A stretch of 64,000 nt of DNA, from NCBI GenBank assembly GCA_003260075.1, contig QLIY01000071.1, positions 196,483-260,482 on the forward strand, read 5' to 3'. This stretch comes from Phallusia mammillata (lineage: Eukaryota; Chordata; Ascidiacea; Phlebobranchia; Ascidiidae). Below the pieces are notes generated by a model. The model worked only from the letters and a program-made list of their open reading frames with translations, did no database searches and was not told the DNA's origin. Positions 26,022 to 38,000 of this stretch are shown here, in pieces. Each line of letters starts with the position of its first letter. The first letter of the stretch is position 1. The translations under genes were made by a program, and so were the position numbers.

Positions 26022-29000
26022 CATGCGGCCCGCGGGCCGCAGGTTGCCCACTCCTGTTTTAAAGGTTCTTGGTGATACTATATTTAAGTTTGATGTACAA
26101 GTATTACATCACAAGCACAAATGATCGAACCGCTTACAGCATCATCATTATCTTATTCAAATAGAATAAGGTTGCATATAGTCTTCATCCACCAAGCAAC
26201 GATCTCGGAGATTCTATGTATTGTATTGCACTCATAGCAAAAGCAAATTTAGGCAGTAAAAAGAAAACAACTTCAATCCACGAACCTCTTCTTCCCTTCT
26301 TGAGTTTGTGTGAAGCGCTCCCCAACCTCAAACTCGCTTTCCTCCTCGCAAGAGCCTCTCTCCTCCTCTTGCTCTCCTCCGCATCTCCGAGCTGTACGTC
26401 ATCACCTACGTCACTACCGTGTATGATCTCGATGTCCTTCAGCACGAATGAACTCCCCTCAGCTTCGTCGTCCTCAAAATCGTCGCCAACCGATGTGTCG
26501 AAGAGATGGAGGAAAAACGGGAGCGGAATCTGCGGAAAGTAGGAACGAGGAAATAACAGAAAAGTAAAAATTGCCATTTGCGAAAAAAGCAGTTAATGAT
26601 TTGTCAGTATAACACCTAGTGGTGGGATTCAAATCCCCCCCCCCAGCTTCGTCGTCCTCAAAATCGTCGCCAACCGATGTGTCGAAGAGATGAAGGAAAA
26701 ACGGGAGCGGAATCTGGAAAAGGTGGAATCGAGGAAATAACGGAAAAGTAAAAATGACAATTTGTAGGTAAAAGCATCTTATGGTTACTCAGTATTACAA
26801 CCAGTGGTGGGATCAAAATTCAAGATTTTTGCCCCCCCCCCCTAAAATTTCGTGAGGCGGTTCTATAGAACCGGTGCGAACCGGCTGAATGCCACCACTG
26901 ATTACAACCAGTATTAGGGCAAACCTGGTAATGTATATTGAGAGCAGGGATGGCTCGGCATATGGAATGAAGCATCGCGGCTCGTTGTGCTATGGGATAA
27001 AGCTCTTCTGTACCCCCCCCCCGGTTCTATAGAACCGGTGCGAACCGGCTGAATCCCACCACTGAATACAACCAGTATTAGGGCAAACCTGGTAATGTAT
27101 GTTGAGAGCAGGGATGGCTCTGCATATCGAATGAAGCATCGCGGCTCGTTGTGCGATGGGATAAAGCTCTTCTGTGAAATTGTTCAGTGTGGAAAGAATC
27201 TGTTCGGCTTCTTCGAGTTTATGGGAAACCTGAATGAAAAGGGAAAATGATTATTCTTCAAAAATCTACGAAACGTGTTTTAAATAAATTTCACGACAAA
27301 GGGTTTGGGAATGTAAACTGAACTAAAAAACATATTAAGGATTCTGCAGGAGAATCGAATTAACTGTTTGAAGCAGAGATGTAAGCGGGCCTGAAATTGA
27401 AGCCCGAACCCGAAAGTTTGATTGACAGTTCCTATACATTGAAGCCCTAAGAAAGACAACATACACAATGGACAATAATAGACAATTGGTCTCAAAACAT
27501 AGCGCGTTTTAGGACTGTTTGACATTAGGCAAGGTCCAGCAACTGGCTACTTAGCCAGTTAATTTTATTCAAGAAAATACTGACACAGAGTGTAAAGTCA
27601 GGCCTGAATCAAGCCCGTTTTTTTTTCAATAAACCTACGCCCAAACCCGGCCTGGAAAGCCCGCTCCGAACTCTGGTTTGCCCCCCCCCCTTAGCCAGTT
27701 AATTTTATTCAAGAAAATACTGACACAGAGTGTAAAGTGAGACCTGAATCAAGCCCGTTTTTTTTTCAAGAAACCTACGCCCAAACCCGGCCTGAAAAGC
27801 CCGCTCCGAACTCTGGTTTAAAGTAAGAAATATTCCAAACTCATTGTGACCTCACCATTGCTTTCAGTTCCACAACATTCGAAAGAAACTTGGTTGAGTT
27901 TTCGATTGTTTTCGGATCATCCCCGGTCACCAGCCTTTCACATAAAGTTGAGTCCAACTGCGCCAACGTGTGGCGATGTTGTCGCACTGCTCTAGCCACG
28001 TGGCGGCGCTCGCGGTATATATCAGGGCGGATACGCATGAGTGCACGCAAGAGAAGATCCTCCTGAGGATGTGAAACAGAAATCGTTAACTTCAACAATT
28101 AAATTGAGATAAATACATAGTAAAGTGTGTTCCTCTTAGTTGATCAATGGTCGAACTCACGATCCCCTACTACGAAGCTGGCATGTGCAGCGTACAAGGC
28201 AGGCAACAGTGGTTGTGATTCGGCTTTCCCCCCCCCCCCCCCCCCCCCCGATTCTCCACTGAGCCTGTGTAGGTAGAGCGCGAGGCTCCTGTCGTGGATT
28301 CGAATCCCACCGCAGGCTAGATATTTTTAGCTAGTGCTTTGCTATATGGATTGCTTGGGAGACCGGCTGATTCGGTATTAAGCCTTCGATGGCGTGCTGT
28401 GATTTATTAAATTAACATCTAAATTATCCAAATTTGTTTCTGGTTGTCAGGGTGGAGCAACATTTGTTTTCTTCGCTTACAAATCGTCCTCTATCAACAA
28501 GACACAAATCACACTTGACATTATTAACCCACCTGAAGCGTTTCTGCGTTGCTGACGTAACTGATCAGCTGTGTGGCGGCGATGACGTCAGGATGTATTC
28601 GAGCTGACGTCATTTGGGTTGTGGTGAGGTAAAGTCTGGATTCAAGACAGAACGAGTCATTACTACTTTCGACCATTTAGACCTGTCTGTATCATATTAC
28701 AACCAAAGAGTTCCTCGCAATACTTAACATGGAATTGCTATTGATTCTTTTGGTACATTTTCTGGTTCTTTGACCTTTAGAACGGCGCTTTATGTATAAA
28801 ACCTTTCAGCAATTACTTATGCCACCAACATTGATACGATAGGAGTACATCCAGTGGCGGGATCCAGTGGTGTTCTATAGAACTGTCCCCCCCCCCCCGC
28901 GAGAACTCGGTCGCGGAAGTCTTGCAGAAAGATTTGGACAGAGAGAAAAAGGTGAAAACTAAAACTGTTCGATGTGTGGCTAAACACAGCTGATCTTCAC

Positions 29001-32000
29001 CTCGTCATTTCGAACTAGTTTGCTTAATTGCTGCGATCCACTTAACAACCCCCCCCCCCGCGAGAACTCGGTCGCGGAAGTCTTGCAGAAAGATTTGGAC
29101 AGAGAGCAAAAGGTGATAACTAAAACTGTTCGATGTGTGGCAGAAAACAGCTGATCTTCACCTCGTCATTCCGAACTAGTTTGCTTAATTGCTGCGATCC
29201 ACTTAACCGTGACGGTTTTGTAAATCGTAAACCGTTGGCGAGCATTTGTTTAGAAATAATTTTAATGCAATCCGCTTAATCGGGAAATTCCGGTAATTGG
29301 GACGATAGTGTGGGCAAAGTGGAGCTGCGATTAACCGGATTCGTATGTATACCATGATGCTCAAAATAGTGTGGCAAGTACAACGTTTTGGAAAACAACC
29401 CCCCCCCCTTCGAGCTGACGTCATTTGGGTTGTGGTGAGGTAAAGTCTGGATTCAACGATAAAACGAGTCATTACTACTTCCTACTGTTCAGACCTGTCT
29501 ATATGACAACCCAAGCATTTCTCCAAATGATGATTGTATGTAGAGTGTATGCGGTTCGCACAAAAGCTACCGGCTTACAAGGGCTTGCACGACCCTGACT
29601 TATGCCACCAACAGGGATACGATACAAACATTTTAAACAGACAGGGTTTTTACCTGAACGTATCAGGGCAAACAAGTCTTCTTCCCAGGAAACGAACTCC
29701 CCCCCCCCCAGCGAACCGGTTAGCATTACTGGTTACTGTCAATCGACTTTTTGTAATAGAACAAGCTGACAAAATATGACTTTTGTGATAGAACCTGCTG
29801 GCAAAAATCTTGAATACCACCACTGAATACATCTAACATGCCGGGATTATACACCGGGTTGTTTGTGTTTACCTGAACGTATCAGGGCACACAAGTCTTC
29901 TTCCCAGGAAACGAACAGTCTGTGATTCATCCGAGCGCTCATTGCGACCTCCAGCGGTATTTGCGTAGTGTATCAGTGGCCGCACGAGGGCGCCAGCGTG
30001 GTGTTCGCAGTCCATTAAAATCAGGGTGTTGCCTTAAAAACATATATAGCTTCGATATAAAACGGCCTTGATGGTGAAATTGATAACTGATATTTCGATG
30101 ATAACAAAATACTCATCTTCACAAGTTTCAAATTTGGGGGACGATTTTAAATAAAGTTTTAACTTCAACAACCTCTTCTGCAGTGGTTGGAACCACCAGT
30201 CCATCAGGAGTTCGATACTGGGCCGCATATTTTTTCAAGTTGAAAAACATTTTTGTAGCAGTGCAGTACATCATTGCTGAATATAATTTTTTGGAAGGCC
30301 CGTCGGGGATTAAATTTAAATTTCTAAACGGCCCGCAGTGCCAAAAAGGTTGCCGACCTCTGCTTTATTGGCTTTACAGCTGGCAAACAAACACTTAAAA
30401 ATATCAACTTTCCAAACTCTCACCTCCCAACACAGATTTCTCAATCGATGTCACGTGACTTGAGTCGATTTTGGGCGCGAGATTAACCGGGGTGACGGCC
30501 CGATTCTGACGTAGGTGGACCGCGCACCAATCAACGCCCGTCAGGTAGGGATCCAATAGCAACGGTGGGCGTTGCCATGACGACAGCATCACCGCAGCGT
30601 TTTGTAACTGAAGTAATACGTGGATAATAAAATAACTGATTTTTATTAACTTAAACAGAATCATATTTATTGATACTGGAAGGCAATATGTCGTTACCTG
30701 GTGATGAGCGAACCCTTTAGTTTTCCATTCCTGCAGCACATCTTCACCCACAAGCACTTTGATCAATGAACTCAGATAACTCTGTAACATAGAGGAAACA
30801 TTTTATGTGATGAGTTGATGTACAAGCAATGTTGCCTCGTCTATCCTACAACAAAACGCCTCAAACGCTATAGTGGTACTTGCAAATCTGTTCTTAAATG
30901 GAAGCATATTGCAAAGTGGAAGGGTAACATTGCAGCGATCGCAAAAAAATCACAAGCGCGACGGTAGCACTTACCCTGCAAAAAGTAAACACGTTAGCTC
31001 CCTCTTTCGAAAAAAATCATTAATTTCAGACATATAGAAGCAATCGGTCCAACATTTTCAAGTTGGGAATTAAATGAACCGCAATTACAGGAAACATCCC
31101 AATCCCACTCACCTGGTATTCCTCCTGACTAATGAACCTGAGGTTTTCCACAGTGTAAGGTTGGAACAGAATTCCCTGCGAGATTTTACTCGCTGTTGTT
31201 TCAATTTCAGGCTGACTCGCTTTCCGCGCTTCGCTCCTCCGATCTTCCACTTGCTCATTCTCTTCACTGACGTCATGCTCTTCGTCAGCACCTACGTCAT
31301 CAGCTTCGTCATCGGCGTCGGTTTCCTCGGCAACGGGTGGAAGCGTGTTGATGGCTTGGTTCGATGTTTCCATTCCTAAGACACAGAAAGTTTTCACAAA
31401 TTAAAACAACAAAGATGACGCCGGAAAATATGACGTCATAGTAACAGAAGTATGCTATGTCACGTGTTAAATGAACTGAAAAACTAAAAACCTTCATTCG
31501 GTAAATCCTCAGAACTCAATTGGTTAAAATCTGCAGAAGGGGCTTCCCCGTCGCCCTCCTCTTCCCCTTGTGACGTCATATTGCCTGCGGTTGCCATGAC
31601 AGCGTCGAGCATTGCGTCACCCTCGCTCATTTTGCGCGGGCTCACGTCCATAATGTTTTCTATTTCCCCAAAAACAAAGTTTCAAAGAATAATATGGACA
31701 TTATTGACGTCACAATCACTAACCGTTGACGTCAAGCATGAACTCGATCACGTGACCGTTCACGGGGTCAATCGAATCGAAGACGAGGGGAACTCCCCGA
31801 TCCGCGAGGCAAACCGGCCAGTCTCGGGTGAGAATCATCCGTCGGAGGGCGTAAGGGTAAGCTGAGAGGTAAGTTGCGAAACCGGATGAAACCGCCGCTG
31901 CCCCAGTCACCCAATCCAGCCGATCCTGTCAGATGAGTGGTCAGTATGTGAAAGACTGTACTTAGGGAGATCAGTGGTAAAACACAACTAAAATTGCGTA

Positions 32001-35000
32001 AGACTTGTTTTATTTATGTACAAATAAGTCCCTTCTCCAAAGGTATAGGAGTCCATAGCAGTATACACTAACAAAACAACAAGCAACATAAGTGGACGGT
32101 TTCAGGCCAGGTCTGTTTACTGTTTTTCAGTTCTTCAACTTGACATTTAGATCTCATTTGCAAACAACAGTAATTTAGCCAACCCACCTCGTATGTGTTG
32201 AGCACACCACAACACCGTCTATGTTCCCCGGCCAATATCTGACGGAATTGAGCAGCAACCCTCAGATGTTCTTCCATTTCACTGCGTTTCTCAACCTGGG
32301 TATTTTTGTCGGCTGTTGCCTGCTCGAATCCATCCGCTAGGTCGCGCAGTCGAGCTTCCAAAGCTTCTTTCTTGCTCTCCAACTGACGAAGTTTGTGTTG
32401 GGCGTCACCTGACAATGTATAGAAGATTAATACACGAATAACACAAATCTCATCGGTCCCCCCCCCCGTCGAGCTTCCAAAGCTTCTTTCTTGCTCTCCA
32501 ACTGCCGAAGTTTGTGTTGGGCGTCACCTGACAATGTATAGAAGATAAATACACGAATAACACAAATCTCATCGGCAACATTTTTGTGCATGTTTTTGGA
32601 ATCGGAAGCTCAATATTCTGCGCCTCTGCTTTTCTTAATGGAAGTAATCTTTGAGTACTAGTGCTTATGTGGATGTAATCATGCCACGCATTTGCATGTC
32701 TATTTCAAACCTACTGCATTTCCTATAAATCTACATTCAACGTCAAGCTTTTTCATGTGGCAACTTTATGCGCTCACTCAAACTCAAACACCAGGACCAA
32801 AGTCCATCAATAACACCTGATCATTCGCATCAAATATTTGCATGATTCTAAACCACACTCACCAATCGATACAGAAGTTTCCTCAACCTTCTCATGAAGC
32901 GGTTTAACTTTACTGATCAGTGTGGTGTGGTATCTGAAAACTCCCTGAACCCATTTCACCAACGAGCCTGAATGGATTGAATGTAAGTTTTCACACGGTC
33001 AACTACTTTCATTCATAAATTTCAAAATTCCCACCAGCTGCGGGGTTTCCCCCTGCTTTTTGCGTGAGAACTTCCGGGACAAAGGTTTCTTTCTCCAGAA
33101 AACTTTCAAGATTTTCCAAAGTTGCCTGTAACGCATGAATGAGAGTTTAAAGTAACTGTCTTGAAATGTTAAGTGGCATGTGAAAAGAGTTGATTCTTAG
33201 CTTATAAGCAAACATGATATCTACAGGAAAATGGTCTATTGATAAAGCCCATGGGTTTGGTATCACGTATAAACTACTGACAAAAAGTAATAAATGGACT
33301 TGTTACATAAGCAATCACGGGGTGTGAAGACATTATTGGGATAACGAACTCAATAAACTGGATTATACGTTGGCAATAAAACAAAAGTCTGCATTGGGAG
33401 TTGATGTTAATGCTACATTACATGCTTTCAGCTTGCTTTGCTTTTTTCAATTGCATCTATAGTCACAGCTCATTACTAGATGATGATGTTCAAAAAGTAA
33501 AGCTATATGCTGAGGTGAAAAAGCCTGCGAATTGTTATTGACTTGACACAATATCAGGTACAACATCTCACCAGTGGAAGAGTCATCTCATCAAAACTCA
33601 TCAGCTCATCCAGGAAGCGGTCCAGGTTTGCCATCTGCCTCTTCGCACCTTTGCTCCACGAAACATCGGAGTTTGGAGATTTCAGGATCATTATGATGGC
33701 TGCCATCATGTCTTCCACCTCTGCATCCGGCTTCTGGAGGGATCGGAGCTCCTGAAGAGCCTGGAGACGAGGACGATAATAATAAGAAGATCGAATATCA
33801 CTAAACCAGATGTTACAAACCGACGACGTCAATAGCCGAAATTTATATTCTTAAGTTTTTATTGACTGATTCTGTTTCATGGAGAATCTGTTTCCATATT
33901 TAGAGTTGTACTTGAAAAAAGTGATCGTCGTTAAGTATGCTGCCTGTCAGAGGATCGATACTTCTCGTATGTTTTATTCTAAGTAGTAAAACTACAGTCT
34001 ACAGTCTTTTGCTGTTTGATTTGCAGGAAAAAGATCTTGTTTTAGGACTTGGTGTTTTGTAATAGCTTTTAATATTTTCATTGTAAGTTATTGAGTCAAA
34101 ATGAGATGAAGTCACCTGGGAAAGGCGTCAAACTGAACAATGTCGATAGGTAGAGAGCACTGAACAACATTAAGCACTACTGGTTTCCTTATTTTCTGGT
34201 GAATGCAACTTTAAACATGGTTTACCTGAACGTCAATTTCTTGGACAACTTTTTTAGTGTCGGCAACAATCGCCGTGGTTTTGTAAATCGCCTTTTCATG
34301 TGCAAGTTGATATTCCGGTAAAGTTTTCTTCAGATGTCGAATTCTCTTAATCTGTCGCTTCACCGCTGAAACCTGGAACAGGGATTACAAAATATTGAAA
34401 GCTGTTGATATTTACTGAGCTGAACAACTTTAAATAATCAGGTTTTCTAACTGGTTGTTAATTTGAGTTGAGTTTATTTCACTTGGTCAACATAGCGACA
34501 CAATTGCACTAAACAATCACCAAGCCTACACCGTATTATAAAGAGTTGTGTGACTGGGACTCACAAGAAAGTGAGGTTGGTGCATTGTGGGTACATACGA
34601 CTGGGAGACAGTTTTGCTGCATAAAACGCTACAACAAAATTCTTTAAAATTGCGTCAGCCGAGAGCTATAGAAAAATATAAGCCTTCCAAAAACCAGCAA
34701 TAAAACTTCCCACTTCGTTTTTCAAGCACAACAGTCCCTATATATTTACAAACTCACCTGTTGTTCCGTTATCACCATGTCCTGTCCGATCTGTGCAAGT
34801 AATTGTAAAGTTCCAGCTCTGTGCTCCTCAAGAACCTAAAACGAAAAAATTTAAAATCTCATCCCAAAAACATGGAACCTCATAAGTGAAAGAGTCTGGT
34901 TCTATTTTTGCCAAAACTTTGTTTTACGACATGTCGTTGTACTTGCCACACTATTTTGAGCATCATGGTATACATACGAATCCGGTTAATCGCAGCTCCA

Positions 35001-38000
35001 CTTTGCCCACACTATCGTCCCAATTACCGGAATTTCCCGATTAAGCGGATTGCATTAAAATTATTTCTAAACAAATGCTCGCCAACGGTTTACGATTTAC
35101 AAAACCGTCACGGTTAAGTGGATCGCAGCAATTAAGCAAACTAGTTCGGAATGACGAGGTGAAGATCAGCTGTTTTCTGCCACACATCGAACAGTTTTAG
35201 TTATCACCTTTTTCTCTCTGTCCAAATCTTTCTGCAAGACTTCCGCGACCGAGTTCTCGCGATCGATGTTCTCAAGGGCGCCTCGCGTGGCCAGGTGACT
35301 CTGCTTGACCGCTTGGCGGCGCTCGCGGTACAAGTGAACGAATCTTTCCACTAACTTTTCGTACGCATAGTTGCTTACGTGGCCCGGAACCCTGGAAAAA
35401 ATATTATTGCTAATAAAAATTTGTTGAAGTAGTGCTTTTGAACCAACGTTTAATGTAGCTGTAATGGTAGGTTAAATGGGTAGGTTGGAAAAATTAAACA
35501 GTCTAACGGCTGACATTGGTTGAAATGCAACTCTTGCGTGAATTGCATAAATACTATTTTTTAGATACAACAGCATCACGTTTTCAATGCACAACTTTTT
35601 CCAATATGATAAAGTAACAGAATAAAGTTCTGTTCACACAGTTTTCACATCTGAGCACGCTTCAAGCTAGCTTTGTGCAGCCAACCGTATCTGACCTGTA
35701 AAATTTATTGTCGTCCCTAATCCGGACCAGCATGTGCATGTTTGCTAACAAGTGAGCGACATTCTCTTTTCCGCGCTTATCCATCACGTGACGTCGACCA
35801 CGTGACCCGGGTTTGGTTGTTACGTCATCATCGTCCATTGTGACGTCACCGTGACGCTTGTTGAAGTGATAAAGGGCGTTTGTGACGAGTTGTTCTCTGT
35901 TCCAGTGATGCAGGGCTATCATGTTCATGCGACTGAACAAGGATGGAAATTCTAAACTTTTCTCCATGAAAGCGTCCGCTGCGTGGAAAGTATTGTTAAA
36001 AAACTTAGTTTTTTTGCAGTTGGTAGTTACTTACAACTATCAGCTGGTACTTTTCGTCCTAAATAACTGTTCTAGTTACGGTAACATCAAAACAGACGTG
36101 ATGCTTCCAGCGTGCTACAGGCAACTGCTTAAAGATTAGAGGCCCAATCATTCGTTATCGCGCAGTGTTTTCCTTGCATTGTTGCGTACTTCGTTTAATT
36201 CCTTTTTTACCTTTTGTTTATCCTGCGCTGTGCTACGCGCATTCAGTGTTATTTACCCGGATGAAGGCGGCCTGTATTGGCTTACGAAACGTCGGAATAA
36301 AAATACAATTGCCAGAAGAGCTTTATAAAGTTGATATTATGCCTGGCAGCAATAGCTTATCTATTACTGTTTTAGCTTAAATTGACACTTACCGGTGTTG
36401 GAGCAAATGAGGACGATCCTTAGATTGTTGCGAACCGTTGTGAGAAAGAAGTGCCACGCGACTTCCTTGGAATAAGTGAGACCAGCCGCAGTCACTTCGC
36501 TTCGTACAGAGTTCGCTATGGTTGTCTGTTCATCGGGTGTGAATAGGTGTGAAATCGCCCCGTAGCAAACCAACTCTTCGATCACCGTCAAACATTCGTT
36601 GTTCAGCTCTCTGTAGTAAATACGCCATAAACAAATAACTTACAACTTATGACGTGTATCATTAGGCTAGGAAGTAAGCAGTAATGAAAAAATATATTGT
36701 GACGTAAGCAATACTGTATTATGACGTACTTATCATCATGGAGTATGAAGACGATCTTTTGACCTTTAACCCCAGCATTGTTGTAAAGTTGAACCAGGAA
36801 TCTTTTGAAATGTTGGAGACGTTTCTGGTCGGGTTCGGCAAGTGAGGCTGGGGTCGAACTGGTGGGGTTCGGGTGATGGGGGGAATCACCCGATGACGGG
36901 GTTATGAGTGGGGGGAGGGTGACAACACGGAAACCACCCAAGTGGGCAGCTGCGAAAAAAACAAAAGGAAAAGGTGATGCAAATTGCGAAACTTGATGTT
37001 GCGGCAAGTAAGTTGCAGACGGTACACACTGTTTTGACCTACAAGGTTTCATTTGGGACAGCTGGTGACAAGACATTGGTAGTATTGGCTAATGTATAGC
37101 CATCCAACCTATTAGGTGAAAACGGTGTGTACCGTCTGCAGCTTACTTGTTATTTTTTGGCTTGATGCTTATACATTGATTTTGTTTGTTATCGGAAGTC
37201 TTGGGAATTGTTTCATTTGCAAATTTCAGAGTAAAAAAGGTCAGCTTCAAAAAGTTTCTGTTATGTTTCCCACACTAGGGTTGGAACCAAACCCTTCTAA
37301 CTTCGCTATTTGTTGTTTCAACTTCTCCCAACTTACATATGTTGACGATTAGCGCGGCCATGGCTGGACAACCGTCCCCAAACATCACAGAATGAGACTG
37401 GGATTGAGAACTCTGAAGAATTCGAGAAGCTCGGCAGATTAACTTGATGGTGTCATCGTAAAAGTTCAGTCGCATCTTCACGTTTACTTTGTTGTATTCC
37501 TGAAAAGAAATGTAAAATATCGAGAATAGTTATGGAGTACAATGTATGTTTGAGTGTCCCACCTTTAACGCCTCCAGTAGAAGGTCGTGTACTTCCTTCT
37601 GATTGGCTGCAACCTTGTAATAGTCGGTCACGTGAGCAGTGGTGACGTCAGATCTGCGATTGCTCGAATTTCGTCCGAAGTTTCTGCAAAACCGAAAAGT
37701 TCATTGTAACCACCAATTTAAGCCACAAGTTGATGGAAAGTTCGCTTACCTCCCTGCGGTGATAATTCCACTCTCCAACTCACGGACGCTGCTGAATAGA
37801 GGCTGCTTCGAGGCTAGCAGCAGGGATAGGAATTTGTTCTCGGTTAAATATTTGCGCACCGAAGTATCCATGGCTTGCTGGTATCTCTCACAATCGACGT
37901 TGGAAACCTGTGACCAGCCAAATTATAAAATAGAATATTTCACCAAACCGACTGTTTTGTTAAGTTAAACTAATAATAGTCAATGGTATGGAAAAAAAGT

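Larger units (their letters stand above)
21655..28062 (-). other. Dynein-like gene: AAA6 helices and AAA6 core
   Basis: Exons: 27856-28062, 27089-27229, 26286-26529, 25490-25573, 25217-25406, 24464-24776, 23989-24150, 23557-23717, 23013-23141, 22587-22788, 22222-22296, 21971-22154, 21839-21903 and 21655-21769. Landmarks are EDLLLRALMRIRPD, LYPIAQRAAMLH, LPFFLHLFDTS, the WEDLLAYSVLPG region, FQRLLLIKTLRPDRFEPAL, GDGYQQEATRCIDSAL with WALIHGLHLAPE, FQVWMTS and VPICHAFLLARQCFG. Exons 26286-26529 and 25490-25573 add acidic/basic low-complexity inserts. Partial extra copies occur at 26926-27011 and 26645-26715. Confidence 0.88.
28533..31925 (-). other. Dynein-like gene: AAA5 unit with acidic insert
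   Basis: Exons: 31724-31925, 31492-31659, 31113-31375, 30698-30781, 30424-30607, 29873-30032 and 28533-28635. Dynein landmarks are WVTGAAAVSSGFATYLSAYP, WQRPPLLLDPYLTGVDW (for the usual WPLLIDPQGQANKW) and FRLYLTTTQMTSAR. The second and third exons add a strongly acidic stretch (for example EETDADDEADDVGADEEHD) absent from canonical dyneins. Copies of parts of these exons at 29651-29698 and 29410-29456 adjoin poly-C tracts. Confidence 0.88.
35696..37499 (-). other. Dynein-like gene: AAA4 unit, P-loop lost
   Basis: Exons: 37337-37499, 36730-36949, 36393-36610 and 35696-35978. Landmarks are NFYDDTIKLICRASRIL, the position of GVGGSGKQS now reading MFGDGCPAMAA (37356-37382), GVKGQKIVFILHDDK, SHLFTPDEQ, VRNNLRIVLICSNTG and a final exon with MNMIALHHWNREQL. 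The P-loop lysine is missing. Exon 36730-36949 has a Pro/Ser-rich insert. An inverted-repeat element of the GCAGACAGTG family (37012-37146) sits in the first intron of this unit. Confidence 0.9.
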
